NCBI GenBank assembly: GCA_947089135.1
Contig: CAMUJF010000025.1
Span: 1 to 29,279, forward strand
From: an uncultured Clostridia bacterium
Lineage (GTDB): Bacteria; Bacillota; Clostridia; Oscillospirales; Ruminococcaceae
Direction of reading: 5' to 3'
DNA length: 29,279 nt
This document shows, piece after piece, positions 7,393-14,547 of this stretch. A program made the position numbers and the translations under genes. Under the pieces are notes generated by a model. The model was not told the origin of the DNA. It did not search any database and was given only the letters and a program-made list of their open reading frames with translations. Position 1 is the first letter of the stretch. Every line of letters starts with the position of its first letter.

Positions 7393-8229
7393 TTATGCTT
7401 TTGCGTTAACATCGGAAAGCTTAAGCAGTTCTTCCTCGTCAACGATAAGTATTTCCAGATTAATTTTATCATTCTGAACGACTCTTTTGAAGAATCTTGA
7501 CTGGGACAGCAGATTCATACTTCCGCCTCCTATAACAGGTTCTACCTTATCAACTGCCAGCACTTCGTCCACAAGAAGTCCGAGCATCTGTTTTTCGTCG
7601 GAAAGAACAACAACAGTCTCACGGTATGTACTTCTGTACACAGCTTTTACTTCGTCAAGAACGGCGATAACTCTGGGGTAATATTCATTTCTCAGCTTTT
7701 TGAAAAGAGCCTCCGCCTTTTTATCCTCGCCGCGGTTCATCGCATTTATGATCGTTGCGGCGGTCTCATGGAGAAGTTTGTGCGGTTCCTCTATTTTTTT
7801 TATGTGAAAAGTTATCGAATGGGTACTCTTGCTGAACTGGTCGTACCACTTGCCGAATGCGCATTTGTGCGGATCGACTGCAAGAGTAAATTTTTCCTTG
7901 GTACGGTAGCATCGTTCAAAGGTTTCTATCCACCTGATATGATCGTTTTTGCGCTGTTCGATCATTTTACCGAACTCTTCCGCCTCATCGTCTACAGACG
8001 GAAAATGAAATGTTTTGCGCATATTAAGAAGAGGATAAACGTCTCCCATACGCTCAACAAGACCGCAATAGATATCAGGCGCGTCAGGAAGCGTGGTAAC
8101 GGTATCCGGCTTCATTGCGATTCCGTTTACGTATTTGCTGTTGACAGCATAAGCCTGTTCGTTCAGCGTAAAGATAAGCCAAGGCAATTCAGCGCGTTCC
8201 TCCGCGGCGGGGGTATAATTTTTATCCAT
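7393..8229 (-). CDS. CheW-like coupling protein with inserted CZB zinc-binding domain
   Basis: A 278-residue protein. The ATG at 8229 is preceded by AGGAGG with 6-nt spacing; an upstream in-frame ATG (8304) has none. Residues about 17-75 and 195-270 are the two halves of a CheW fold (LPWLIFTLNEQAYAV...GDVYPLLNM; then VVVLSDEKQMLGLLVDEV). Between them lies a chemoreceptor zinc-binding (CZB) domain that fits the published spacing: H97-x2-W100, 22 residues, C123-AFGKW, 21 residues, H150-x3-H154. CZB domains bind zinc and have been tied to zinc or hypochlorite sensing. CheW normally joins chemoreceptors to CheA. No receptor, CheA or flagellar gene is in the window. It heads an operon with walJ and rlmH. 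Function beyond signalling is unknown. Confidence 0.87.
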   Translation of the reverse strand: MDKNYTPAAEERAELPWLIFTLNEQAYAVNSKYVNGIAMKPDTVTTLPDAPDIYCGLVERMGDVYPLLNMRKTFHFPSVDDEAEEFGKMIEQRKNDHIRWIETFERCYRTKEKFTLAVDPHKCAFGKWYDQFSKSTHSITFHIKKIEEPHKLLHETAATIINAMNRGEDKKAEALFKKLRNEYYPRVIAVLDEVKAVYRSTYRETVVVLSDEKQMLGLLVDEVLAVDKVEPVIGGGSMNLLSQSRFFKRVVQNDKINLEILIVDEEELLKLSDVNAKA

Positions 8230-8336
8230 AATAATCCTCCTGTAAAGACCACGGTATTGCACCGTTTTTAAATCTGCCGTACGGCGTATTTCGGAGAGCA
8301 GCACTTATTATAAGCAAACATACTACTCCACAAATC

Positions 8337-8365
8337 ATTATAACATATTTATTTTGAATTATCAA
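8337..8365 (-). promoter_or_regulatory. Sigma-A promoter of the coupling protein-walJ-rlmH operon
   Basis: On the minus strand: -35 TTGATA (8360-8365), 17-bp spacer, -10 TATAAT (8337-8342). Leader of about 100 nt to the ATG at 8229. Confidence 0.75.
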
Positions 8366-8402
8366 GATATTTTTTACATTTTTAAAATAATATGGTTTTT
8401 GG

Positions 8403-8439
8403 CAATTAAACTTTGTGCAAAATGCCCAAAGTTTAATTG
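8403..8439. other. 13-bp perfect inverted repeat downstream of the HxlR gene
   Basis: CAATTAAACTTTG (8403-8415) pairs exactly with CAAAGTTTAATTG (8427-8439), loop 11 nt, 24 nt after the HxlR stop. The stem is AT-rich and no U-run follows on the minus strand. It may be a weak terminator for the regulator gene or a protein-binding palindrome upstream of the coupling-protein promoter. Confidence 0.5.
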
Positions 8440-8463
8440 AAATAAAGTATATCTGCTGACACT

Positions 8464-8799
8464 CTACAAATTTTCCTCACTCCACTTCTGCATTTCAAGC
8501 AGTATGGGTACAAAGCTTTCTCCTATTTCTGTCAACGAATATTCCACCTTCGGAGGCACCTGCGGATATATCCTGCGCAAAATAAACCCGTCCGATTCCA
8601 GCTCGCGGAGCTGTTTTGTCAAAGTGGACTGGGTTATTCCGTCAAGCCGCCTTTGAAGTTCGCCGAACCGCTGAACCTTGTATACGGATATATACCAGAT
8701 TATCAATATTTTCCACTTTCCGCTTATTACCGATTGCAGTCTGCTCATTGATTCGCATCTGGCAAGCTGTTCCTTTTGATTGTGTTTGTTTTCAGACAT
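8464..8799 (-). CDS. HxlR-family winged-helix regulator
   Basis: A 111-residue DNA-binding protein of typical HxlR/YodB size. It shows GKWKILIIWYI, FGELQRRLDGITQSTLTKQLRELESDGFI (recognition helix) and VEYSLTEIGES. It has one cysteine, C15, at the N-terminal position that acts as the redox or electrophile sensor in YodB, HypR and related members. It is divergent from the radical SAM gene at 8974, with both promoters and candidate operators in the shared 174-nt gap, so it probably controls itself and that gene. The inducer is unknown; reactive electrophiles or disulfide stress would fit the family. Confidence 0.92.
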   Translation of the reverse strand: MSENKHNQKEQLARCESMSRLQSVISGKWKILIIWYISVYKVQRFGELQRRLDGITQSTLTKQLRELESDGFILRRIYPQVPPKVEYSLTEIGESFVPILLEMQKWSEENL

Positions 8800-8822
8800 C
8801 GGCTGCCACTTCCTTCCGTTTG

Positions 8823-8851
8823 ATTATACCTCTTACTCATATAACTGTCAA
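8823..8851 (-). promoter_or_regulatory. Consensus promoter of the HxlR gene
   Basis: On the minus strand: -35 TTGACA (8846-8851), 17-bp spacer, -10 TATAAT (8823-8828). Both hexamers are perfect. A GGAAGG ribosome site precedes the ATG. Confidence 0.85.
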
Positions 8852-8852
8852 G

Positions 8853-8878
8853 GTACTAAGTATTAAAAATAATAGTAC
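8853..8878. promoter_or_regulatory. Candidate HxlR operator (GTACTA-N14-TAGTAC)
   Basis: GTACTA (8853-8858) and TAGTAC (8873-8878) form a perfect spaced palindrome abutting the -35 of the HxlR promoter. A further TACTAAG copy lies at 8909-8915, inside the radical SAM promoter spacer, and matches 8854-8860. Spaced TACT/AGTA half-sites resemble those of YodB/HypR-type regulators. Confidence 0.5.
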
Positions 8879-8897
8879 ATATTAAAAATAATTCTAA

Positions 8898-8926
8898 TTG
8901 CAAAATAATACTAAGCATATTATAAT
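8898..8926 (+). promoter_or_regulatory. Sigma-A promoter of the radical SAM gene
   Basis: -35 TTGCAA (8898-8903), 17-bp spacer, -10 TATAAT (8921-8926). The TACTAAG half-site (8909-8915) lies within the spacer, where a bound repressor would block polymerase. Confidence 0.75.
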
Positions 8927-8973
8927 AAAATCGGACGAAAAAGTCCGCCTAAAAAAATATCGGAGGTGTTGAT

Positions 8974-9855
8974 ATGCACTTTACAGGAACTGTCTGGAGA
9001 CCGCCCTACGAAGCGTGGTCTGCTTTGGTGCAGGTCACGGAGGGCTGTACCCACAACAAATGCAAATTCTGTACGCTCTATAATGACGTCCCGCGTTTCA
9101 GGGTTTCGCCTATAGTGGAAATTGAAGAGGATCTGCGTGAGCTGTACACAGCCGCTCCGGACGTCACACGTATTTTTCTTGTAGGAGCAAATCCGTTTGC
9201 TTTAAGCGTTGAAAGACTGAAAGAGATCGCCAACATTTCAAAGCAATATCTGCAAAGACTTGACTCTGTCGGCTGTTTTGCGCGGGTAACGGACGTGTCC
9301 TCAAAAAGCGTCGGCGAACTGAAAGACCTGCGTGCTCTCGGCTTCAACAGGATCACTATAGGAGTTGAGACCGCAGATAACACCGCGCTGGAATTTATGA
9401 GCAAGGGCTACAGTGCAGATGATATTATTACCGAATGCGGAAAGCTCGACGCTGCGAATATGGAGTATAATTTTTTCTACCTCACCGGCATAAGCGGTTC
9501 CGGAAACGGTTTGGCAGGAGCGGAAAAAAGCGCGGAGGTATTTAACAAGCTGAATCCGAAGATAGTGGGAGCCTCTATGCTGACAATTTTTCCGGATTCA
9601 GACTTGTACGGAGAAATACTGTCGGGAAACTGGCGCGAGGAAAGCGAGACCGAAAAACTGCTTGAAATGAAAAAACTTATAGAAAAGCTTGAAATACGCA
9701 CACATTTTGCCGCTCTCGGAGCTTCAAATATGTTTAATCTTCACGGTGAACTTCCCTGCGAAAAGGAAGAACTGACAAAACAAATAGACGAAATACTAAA
9801 CAGGCTCAGCGAATCGGAATTGAGAAGCTACAGAGCAAATCTGACTCACTTATAA
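8974..9855 (+). CDS. Radical SAM protein with CX4CX2C cluster motif
   Basis: A 293-residue protein with a good GGAGGTG ribosome site. Residues 25-33 read CTHNKCKFC, a CX4CX2C variant of the usual CX3CX2C that binds the 4Fe-4S cluster cleaving SAM; it follows VQVTEGC as in the Elp3/MiaB-like superfamily. Further core features are FLVGANPFAL (strand 2 region), FNRITIGVETAD (GVE motif) and IVGASMLTIFPDSDLYGEI. No second cluster or substrate domain is evident at the C-terminus. The substrate is unknown. Its neighbour is a thiol-containing HxlR regulator, which suggests stress-induced expression. The gene is monocistronic by appearance, 87 nt before the dehydrogenase gene. Confidence 0.88.
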   Translation: MHFTGTVWRPPYEAWSALVQVTEGCTHNKCKFCTLYNDVPRFRVSPIVEIEEDLRELYTAAPDVTRIFLVGANPFALSVERLKEIANISKQYLQRLDSVGCFARVTDVSSKSVGELKDLRALGFNRITIGVETADNTALEFMSKGYSADDIITECGKLDAANMEYNFFYLTGISGSGNGLAGAEKSAEVFNKLNPKIVGASMLTIFPDSDLYGEILSGNWREESETEKLLEMKKLIEKLEIRTHFAALGASNMFNLHGELPCEKEELTKQIDEILNRLSESELRSYRANLTHL

Positions 9856-9942
9856 AAAGTGACAATGCAATAAAAATACAAAAGTATTTTTTACAAAGTA
9901 CAGCATATACTAATCAAAACTTTTCCGAAAGGACAGTGCGAA

Positions 9943-10932
9943 ATGGAAAAAATAGCGTTCTTCGATACAAAGCAGTATGACAAGATATGGTTCAACAAGC
10001 TGAACACAAATTACGACATAAAGTATATACGCTACAAGCTTACGCCGGACACCGCCGCAGCGGCAAGGGGCTGCAAGGCTGCGGTGGCTTTTGTTAACGA
10101 TACTATTACCGCCGAAACTATTGACGAGCTTTGCGCCGCAGGAGTAAAAATTCTTGCAATGCGCTGTTCGGGTTACAACAACGTTGATCTGAAATACGCC
10201 AAGGACAAGCTCCATGTGGTGAGAGTACCGACTTATTCTCCATACGCTGTGGCAGAGCATACAATGGCTCTGCTTCTGACGCTGAACAGAAAGATACACA
10301 AAGCATTCATCAGGACCCGCGATTTTAATTTCAGCCTCAGCGGACTTACCGGCTTTGACCTTTACGGCAAGACAGCGGGTGTTATCGGTACGGGGCAGAT
10401 CGGCAGAATTTTTATCGACATCTGCAAGGGCTTCGGAATGAAAGTCATTGCCTATGATCCGTACCCTGTCGACGGATACGGCATAGACTACGTTCCACTT
10501 GACAAACTTTTCGAGGAAAGTGATATAATCTCTCTGCACTGTCCTTTGACCGAGGACACTGAGTATATCGTAAACGAAACTGCTATCGCTAAAATGAAGG
10601 ACGGCGCAGTGATACTGAACACCTCCCGCGGAAAGCTTATCGACAGCGACGCTCTGCTGCAGGCGTTAAAGGATAAAAAGCTTGGCGGCGCGTGTCTTGA
10701 TGTTTACGAAGACGAGAACGCTATCTTTTTCGAGGATTACTCCAGCACAGTTGTAAACGACGACGTTCTTTCTTTGCTGCTGTCGCTGCCAAACGTTATT
10801 GTTACTTCGCATCAGGCGTTCCTTACGGACGAAGCATTACAAAAGATCGCCGAGGTGACGCTTTTCAATCTTGATCAGTTCTTCAAGGGAGAATCCCTGA
10901 AAAACGCAGTCGTATATCAGGAACAGGAATAA
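9943..10932 (+). CDS. ldhA: D-lactate dehydrogenase / D-2-hydroxyacid dehydrogenase
   Basis: A 329-residue NAD-dependent enzyme of standard length for fermentative D-lactate dehydrogenase, which reduces pyruvate to D-lactate in the cytoplasm and reoxidises NADH. Visible motifs are RCSGYNNVDL (substrate loop), YSPYAVAEHTMAL, the Rossmann motif GVIGTGQIG, NTSRGKLID with catalytic R229, DVYEDE with the catalytic glutamate near 256-258, and TSHQAFLT with catalytic H290. The GAAAGGA site fixes the ATG at 9943. The extended DVYEDENAIFFEDYSS insert is typical of LdhA rather than VanH or glyoxylate reductase, though other 2-hydroxyacid specificities cannot be excluded. It is followed by a strong terminator, so it ends its transcript. 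Confidence 0.93.
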   Translation: MEKIAFFDTKQYDKIWFNKLNTNYDIKYIRYKLTPDTAAAARGCKAAVAFVNDTITAETIDELCAAGVKILAMRCSGYNNVDLKYAKDKLHVVRVPTYSPYAVAEHTMALLLTLNRKIHKAFIRTRDFNFSLSGLTGFDLYGKTAGVIGTGQIGRIFIDICKGFGMKVIAYDPYPVDGYGIDYVPLDKLFEESDIISLHCPLTEDTEYIVNETAIAKMKDGAVILNTSRGKLIDSDALLQALKDKKLGGACLDVYEDENAIFFEDYSSTVVNDDVLSLLLSLPNVIVTSHQAFLTDEALQKIAEVTLFNLDQFFKGESLKNAVVYQEQE

Positions 10933-10989
10933 AAATCGGCTGTATTAAGCATATCGTCAATATATTGTTTTCTATAATATTCTTTAAAA

Positions 10990-11039
10990 TTAAAACGCAG
11001 GATTTTCTGTTTAGCACGATCCTGCGTTTTAATTTTTTT
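10990..11039 (+). terminator. Intrinsic terminator of ldhA
   Basis: A 14-bp perfect stem, TTAAAACGCAGGAT (10990-11003) with ATCCTGCGTTTTAA (11019-11032), is followed by seven T residues (11033-11039). Confidence 0.92.
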
Positions 11040-11134
11040 AAAATATTCTGTTACCTTTCTGTCATTTTACAAAACCACATTATTTTTTCGGCAATTTATA
11101 CAACTTTAGAAAGCAGAAACTTGTGACGCAATTC

Positions 11135-11218
11135 CCTGCACGGATACCGGCCGCAGAGAAAAGACAACTCCGGTATAGGGTACTCCGTGAAGTCCCGCTC
11201 TGCGCCTATTTTCGCAGG
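11135..11218. other. Candidate structured RNA with competing stems
   Basis: The gap 10933-11283 has no supportable gene; after the ldhA terminator it holds this dense set of complementary segments. CCTGC (11135-11139) can pair with GCAGG (11214-11218), and GCAGAG (11153-11158) with CTCTGC (11198-11203). The segment 11139-11150 can pair either with CCGGTAT (11170-11176, 7 bp) or with GGTACTCCGTG (11179-11189, 10 bp plus one bulge). The strand is undetermined: it could be the 3' end of the epimerase transcript on the minus strand, or an independent RNA. No known class is recognised. Confidence 0.3.
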
Positions 11219-11283
11219 ACAGTTTATACAGCAATTGTTTGTGCCTGCCTGTTCAAGCTCTCACATTATCAGTTTCTGCGTTA

Positions 11284-12153
11284 TCAGCCGATCTCAATGG
11301 AGTACGCAAAAACGTACTTATTTTCGGGAGCAAGTTTTATAGCGTGAGACATTTTAGTTATATCCTCTTCCTTGTCGCAGTAAACCGGAACGCTGCTCCA
11401 TGGTTCAAGGCAGACAAATTTTGCCTGTTCGGTTACAGCCTTGTCCTCAAAATAGGAGGACCATACGGCTATACAGCCTTTCGGGTCGTAATTCAGTTTG
11501 ATTTTTCTTCCCGACTTTTTGCTGACTAAAGCTATCCATGAGGAGACCGGAGCGTCTTTCATGAAAACATCGTCCGCAAAAATTTCGTGGCTCAGCGGTA
11601 CTTTTGCGGTATTGTCCGCAATTATCTCGGTCTTGCCTTTAAATTCACGCACTATGGTTTCGGACTTTTCGTACTCAACAAAATAATCGCCGTAGCTTTC
11701 GCAGCCCATAGGCACATTGAATGCAGAGTGTCCTCCGATGAAAAAGTACATATCTTTAGTGTCGGTATTTTTAACGGTGTAGGATACATCAAGCTTGTTG
11801 CCAGCCAGCTTGTAGCCTATCCGAAGCTCGAACTCAAATGGGTACAGCTTTAAAGTCTCCTCAACCGACCTGAGCAGAAATTCTGCACTGCTGCCGTCAG
11901 AGGAAACAAGTTCAAATTCGCTGTCGCGGGCAAAGCCGTGATTTGCAAGACTGTAGACCTGTCCCTCATAAGTGTATTTCTTTGAATCGGTGTTGCAGAT
12001 AAACGGAAACAGAACAGGAGCATGGCGCTTCCAAACAGCAGGGTCAGCCTGCCAAAGGTATTCCGTTTCCGCACTGTCTTTCAGCGAATGAAGTTCCGCA
12101 CCGAAGCTGTCTATGACTGCTTTTGCATTTTCAGTTGTTAATGTGATCTTCAT
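11284..12153 (-). CDS. Aldose 1-epimerase family protein (LacX-like)
   Basis: A 289-residue protein of the galactose mutarotase-like fold, LacX subgroup. Landmarks are FGAELHSL near the start, RHAPVLFPFIC, NHGFARDSEF with a histidine at the usual catalytic position, FIGGHSAFNVP with the second histidine, and FVCLEPWSS with the glutamate base. Members interconvert sugar anomers; the sugar is not known here. It is cytoplasmic. It lies 84 nt after the acyltransferase-like gene on the same strand with only a weak GC hairpin between, so co-transcription with the 14422-12238 genes is possible. An AAAGGA site precedes the ATG. Confidence 0.88.
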   Translation of the reverse strand: MKITLTTENAKAVIDSFGAELHSLKDSAETEYLWQADPAVWKRHAPVLFPFICNTDSKKYTYEGQVYSLANHGFARDSEFELVSSDGSSAEFLLRSVEETLKLYPFEFELRIGYKLAGNKLDVSYTVKNTDTKDMYFFIGGHSAFNVPMGCESYGDYFVEYEKSETIVREFKGKTEIIADNTAKVPLSHEIFADDVFMKDAPVSSWIALVSKKSGRKIKLNYDPKGCIAVWSSYFEDKAVTEQAKFVCLEPWSSVPVYCDKEEDITKMSHAIKLAPENKYVFAYSIEIG

Positions 12154-12237
12154 AAGAAACGATTCCTTTCTTAGTCAATATAGCAATAAGATAAATGTTT
12201 TCGGCGGAAAAGCCGTAAAATCTTTGTGCAACTGTCT

Positions 12238-13542
12238 TTATTCCGAGTTTGTTACGCCGCGGTTTGCGGAATTATCTTCAATTGTTACGTTCATGCCAAG
12301 CGATCTTAATTTATCGAAGAACAGCTCTTCAAGCTCGCTTTCTTTTATATTTCTTATCATATTTATATACAGACGGTCGCGATATGATATAATACCGCAG
12401 TTATTGTGGGTTTTTGACTGCACGCCAAGGGTGAAATCAAGCCTGTCCACAAACTTCTCCATTTGCTCGGGAAGCTTTACCCTGCCGAGATTTGACATTG
12501 TAATGCAGAATTTTTTCTCGCCCACCATTGAATATACCGCTTTCATGCCGATATTCTTCATAAACAGCGGCATTATCCTCAAAAGCTTGTTCTGTTCGGC
12601 CTTTACATTGGTGGTGACCCTTGCTTTCATCTGCTTTTCGGTAAGCTGTATCTTCATCTGATGATGGATTATCTGTATGATCTCCTCCAATGTATAGTCA
12701 CCCATGCATGCGTTTATTCCGGGGGAAATATACAGAACGAAGTTACGGAACGACGAGCTTTTGAAGTATTTCCGCAGATTTACGGGTACCAGAACTTTTA
12801 CCGGCTTTTGCTTAGACTTGTCGGCGACCTCATTGTTCTGGATCTGCATAATTGAACAGATCATGACAGAGACTAACAGTGTTGTCATGCTTACGCCGCG
12901 CGATTTTGCGGCAGACAGTGCGCTGTTCAAATCTACAATTCCCGTGACAACGTTATGAAATCCGTTCGGTTCCGTTGTACCCCGTATGCGGTACGCGGTA
13001 TCCTCACGCCTCGAAGCCGCCACGGTTCCGTTGTATTTCAGAAAACTGTCCTCCGACTCCTTTTTATCGGGCTTTTCCTTTCGGTCAAGGATTCCGTCGA
13101 TAAAAGGTATATTGACGTGTTCCTTTTGCAGAAGATATTCAGCGGTCAATGTTTTCAGAAAGACAAGTCCGCCGTTTCCGTCTGTTATGGAATGAAAAAA
13201 CTCCGCTGCAATACAGTTTTTGCCATATAGAACACGGAAAGCGCATGTCTTTATTTCAGACAGCGGCATTATGGTGCACGGTGACGGCGTATCGGGTATG
13301 ACCTTAGGTACAACGCTTATTTCTTCAAGATAATACCAAAAGAAATTTTTATCAAGCTTCATTGCCATTGACGGAAAACGTTTTATTGTCACAGCCAGCG
13401 CGGACTGTAAGACTATCGGATCGATCTCGTCTTTAAGCGTTGCCGATAATCTGAAAACATTGCTCCATTTTTTATTTCGGACTGCGGGGTATATTTTCGC
13501 CGCGTTGTCAAGCGGCAGTCGAAAACGTTTATTTTTGTCCAT
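12238..13542 (-). CDS. Condensation/alcohol-acetyltransferase-like protein
   Basis: A 434-residue protein. I take the ATG at 13542, which has GGAGG 10 nt upstream; a longer in-frame start at 13599 has none. The N-terminal half carries HSITDG, the HxxxDG form of the condensation-domain active site (H117, D121, G122), within the chloramphenicol-acetyltransferase-like fold. The second half shows VPVNLRKYF and MSNLGRVKLP, found in AATase/PapA-type acyltransferases and stand-alone condensation domains. It probably transfers an acyl group to a small alcohol or amine; donor and acceptor are unknown. It overlaps the upstream hydrolase gene by 14 nt, so the two are translationally coupled. No carrier protein or NRPS module is nearby. 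Confidence 0.75.
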   Translation of the reverse strand: MDKNKRFRLPLDNAAKIYPAVRNKKWSNVFRLSATLKDEIDPIVLQSALAVTIKRFPSMAMKLDKNFFWYYLEEISVVPKVIPDTPSPCTIMPLSEIKTCAFRVLYGKNCIAAEFFHSITDGNGGLVFLKTLTAEYLLQKEHVNIPFIDGILDRKEKPDKKESEDSFLKYNGTVAASRREDTAYRIRGTTEPNGFHNVVTGIVDLNSALSAAKSRGVSMTTLLVSVMICSIMQIQNNEVADKSKQKPVKVLVPVNLRKYFKSSSFRNFVLYISPGINACMGDYTLEEIIQIIHHQMKIQLTEKQMKARVTTNVKAEQNKLLRIMPLFMKNIGMKAVYSMVGEKKFCITMSNLGRVKLPEQMEKFVDRLDFTLGVQSKTHNNCGIISYRDRLYINMIRNIKESELEELFFDKLRSLGMNVTIEDNSANRGVTNSE

Positions 13543-14422
13543 TAAAAACCGCCTCCAGAAAAACGTTGATTTTTTCAAAGCCGATCTTAGCTTCGGCAAT
13601 ATTATACATAAGGTAAACGTGCCACATTCCGGGAGCTATATCCAATTTTGAGCTGCATCCGCATGAGATCAGCTTTTTATGAAGAGCCACGGAATCGCTT
13701 AACATTATCTCGTGTCCTCCGACAAGTATCAGCGACGGAGGCAGACCTTTCAGATCGCCGAACAGCGGCGAAACGTAATGATCCTCAAAACGATCGGTGT
13801 AGCTTTCCGCATATGAACGCAGGCGTTTTTCCGTCATAGAGGGGTCGATGCCTCGGTTTTCCGTATATGAAGAGCCTGATGACGTAAGATCGGTCCACGG
13901 GGATACCGCTATCAGTCCGCGCGGCAGCGGACAACCCTTTGCTTTCAGGCAGAGAGCCAAAGAATAGACCAGACCGCCTCCCGCGGATTCGCCGCACAAT
14001 ACGATTTTTTCCGGAGGATAGCCGCTTTTCAGTAAAAACCGATATGCATTATACGCATCTGAGAGCGCCGCGGGAAACTTATGCTCCGGTGCAAGACGGT
14101 ATGCAAGGCAGCACACAGTGATCCCTGTCTGCACCGCAAGAAGTGTTCCGAAGCCCTTGGCGTAATCCATGCCGCCGAGAACATAGCCTCCGCCGTGAAG
14201 ATACAGAATTATTCCTTTGTGCTTTATATCATGTGGGATAATATATTTTGCTTTGAATTCGGCGGAATCAACATTTTTATAGTCTGCGCCGAATCCGTGA
14301 CGAAGTGTCATCGTAGCTCCTATCTTATCCATTATGGCACGGCTCTTATCAATCGGACAAGAGTCCGATATCTTATTGACTGCGGAAAGCTCCGTCTTTA
14401 GCAATTTTGTGTAAAATTTCAT
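13529..14422 (-). CDS. Alpha/beta hydrolase of the hormone-sensitive-lipase family
   Basis: A 297-residue esterase-like protein. It has the oxyanion motif HGGGYVLGG, the nucleophile elbow GESAGG (S146), an aspartate in MLSDS (D243) and the histidine in GMWHVY (H268), a complete catalytic triad. CLAYRLAPEHKFPAALSDAY is the signature stretch of the HSL/carboxylesterase family. It is cytoplasmic, with no signal peptide. It is the first gene of the 14422-11284 minus-strand group and overlaps the acyltransferase-like gene, so one enzyme may make and the other break the same ester. Substrates are unknown. Confidence 0.9.
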   Translation of the reverse strand: MKFYTKLLKTELSAVNKISDSCPIDKSRAIMDKIGATMTLRHGFGADYKNVDSAEFKAKYIIPHDIKHKGIILYLHGGGYVLGGMDYAKGFGTLLAVQTGITVCCLAYRLAPEHKFPAALSDAYNAYRFLLKSGYPPEKIVLCGESAGGGLVYSLALCLKAKGCPLPRGLIAVSPWTDLTSSGSSYTENRGIDPSMTEKRLRSYAESYTDRFEDHYVSPLFGDLKGLPPSLILVGGHEIMLSDSVALHKKLISCGCSSKLDIAPGMWHVYLMYNIAEAKIGFEKINVFLEAVFNGQK

Positions 14423-14466
14423 TTATTTTCCAATCTGTTTAAATTTGTTAGGCATTCATTATATAC

Positions 14467-14475
14467 ATTATATCA
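14467..14475 (-). promoter_or_regulatory. Extended -10 promoter of the hydrolase operon
   Basis: On the minus strand TGATATAAT forms an extended -10 element (TATAAT at 14467-14472) about 45 nt before the ATG. No good -35 is seen at the expected distance, which is usual for extended -10 promoters. Confidence 0.55.
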
Positions 14476-14547
14476 CATTAAAAAGCAAAAATCTATATTT
14501 TTGTAAAAAAGAACAAAAACAATTTTTCTTGAAATTTTAATGCGGCG

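Noticed and set aside
11165..11220. T-box-like look of the gap sequence (AGGGTACTCCGTGAAGTCCC)
   Set aside because: It lacks the conserved TGGNACCGCG core, a specifier loop and terminator, and no aminoacyl-tRNA synthetase or amino-acid gene lies downstream on that strand.
11123..11529. Plus-strand open frames in and after the gap following ldhA
   Set aside because: No ribosome sites, odd composition (Cys/Phe/Leu-rich) and extensive overlap with the well-supported epimerase gene on the other strand.
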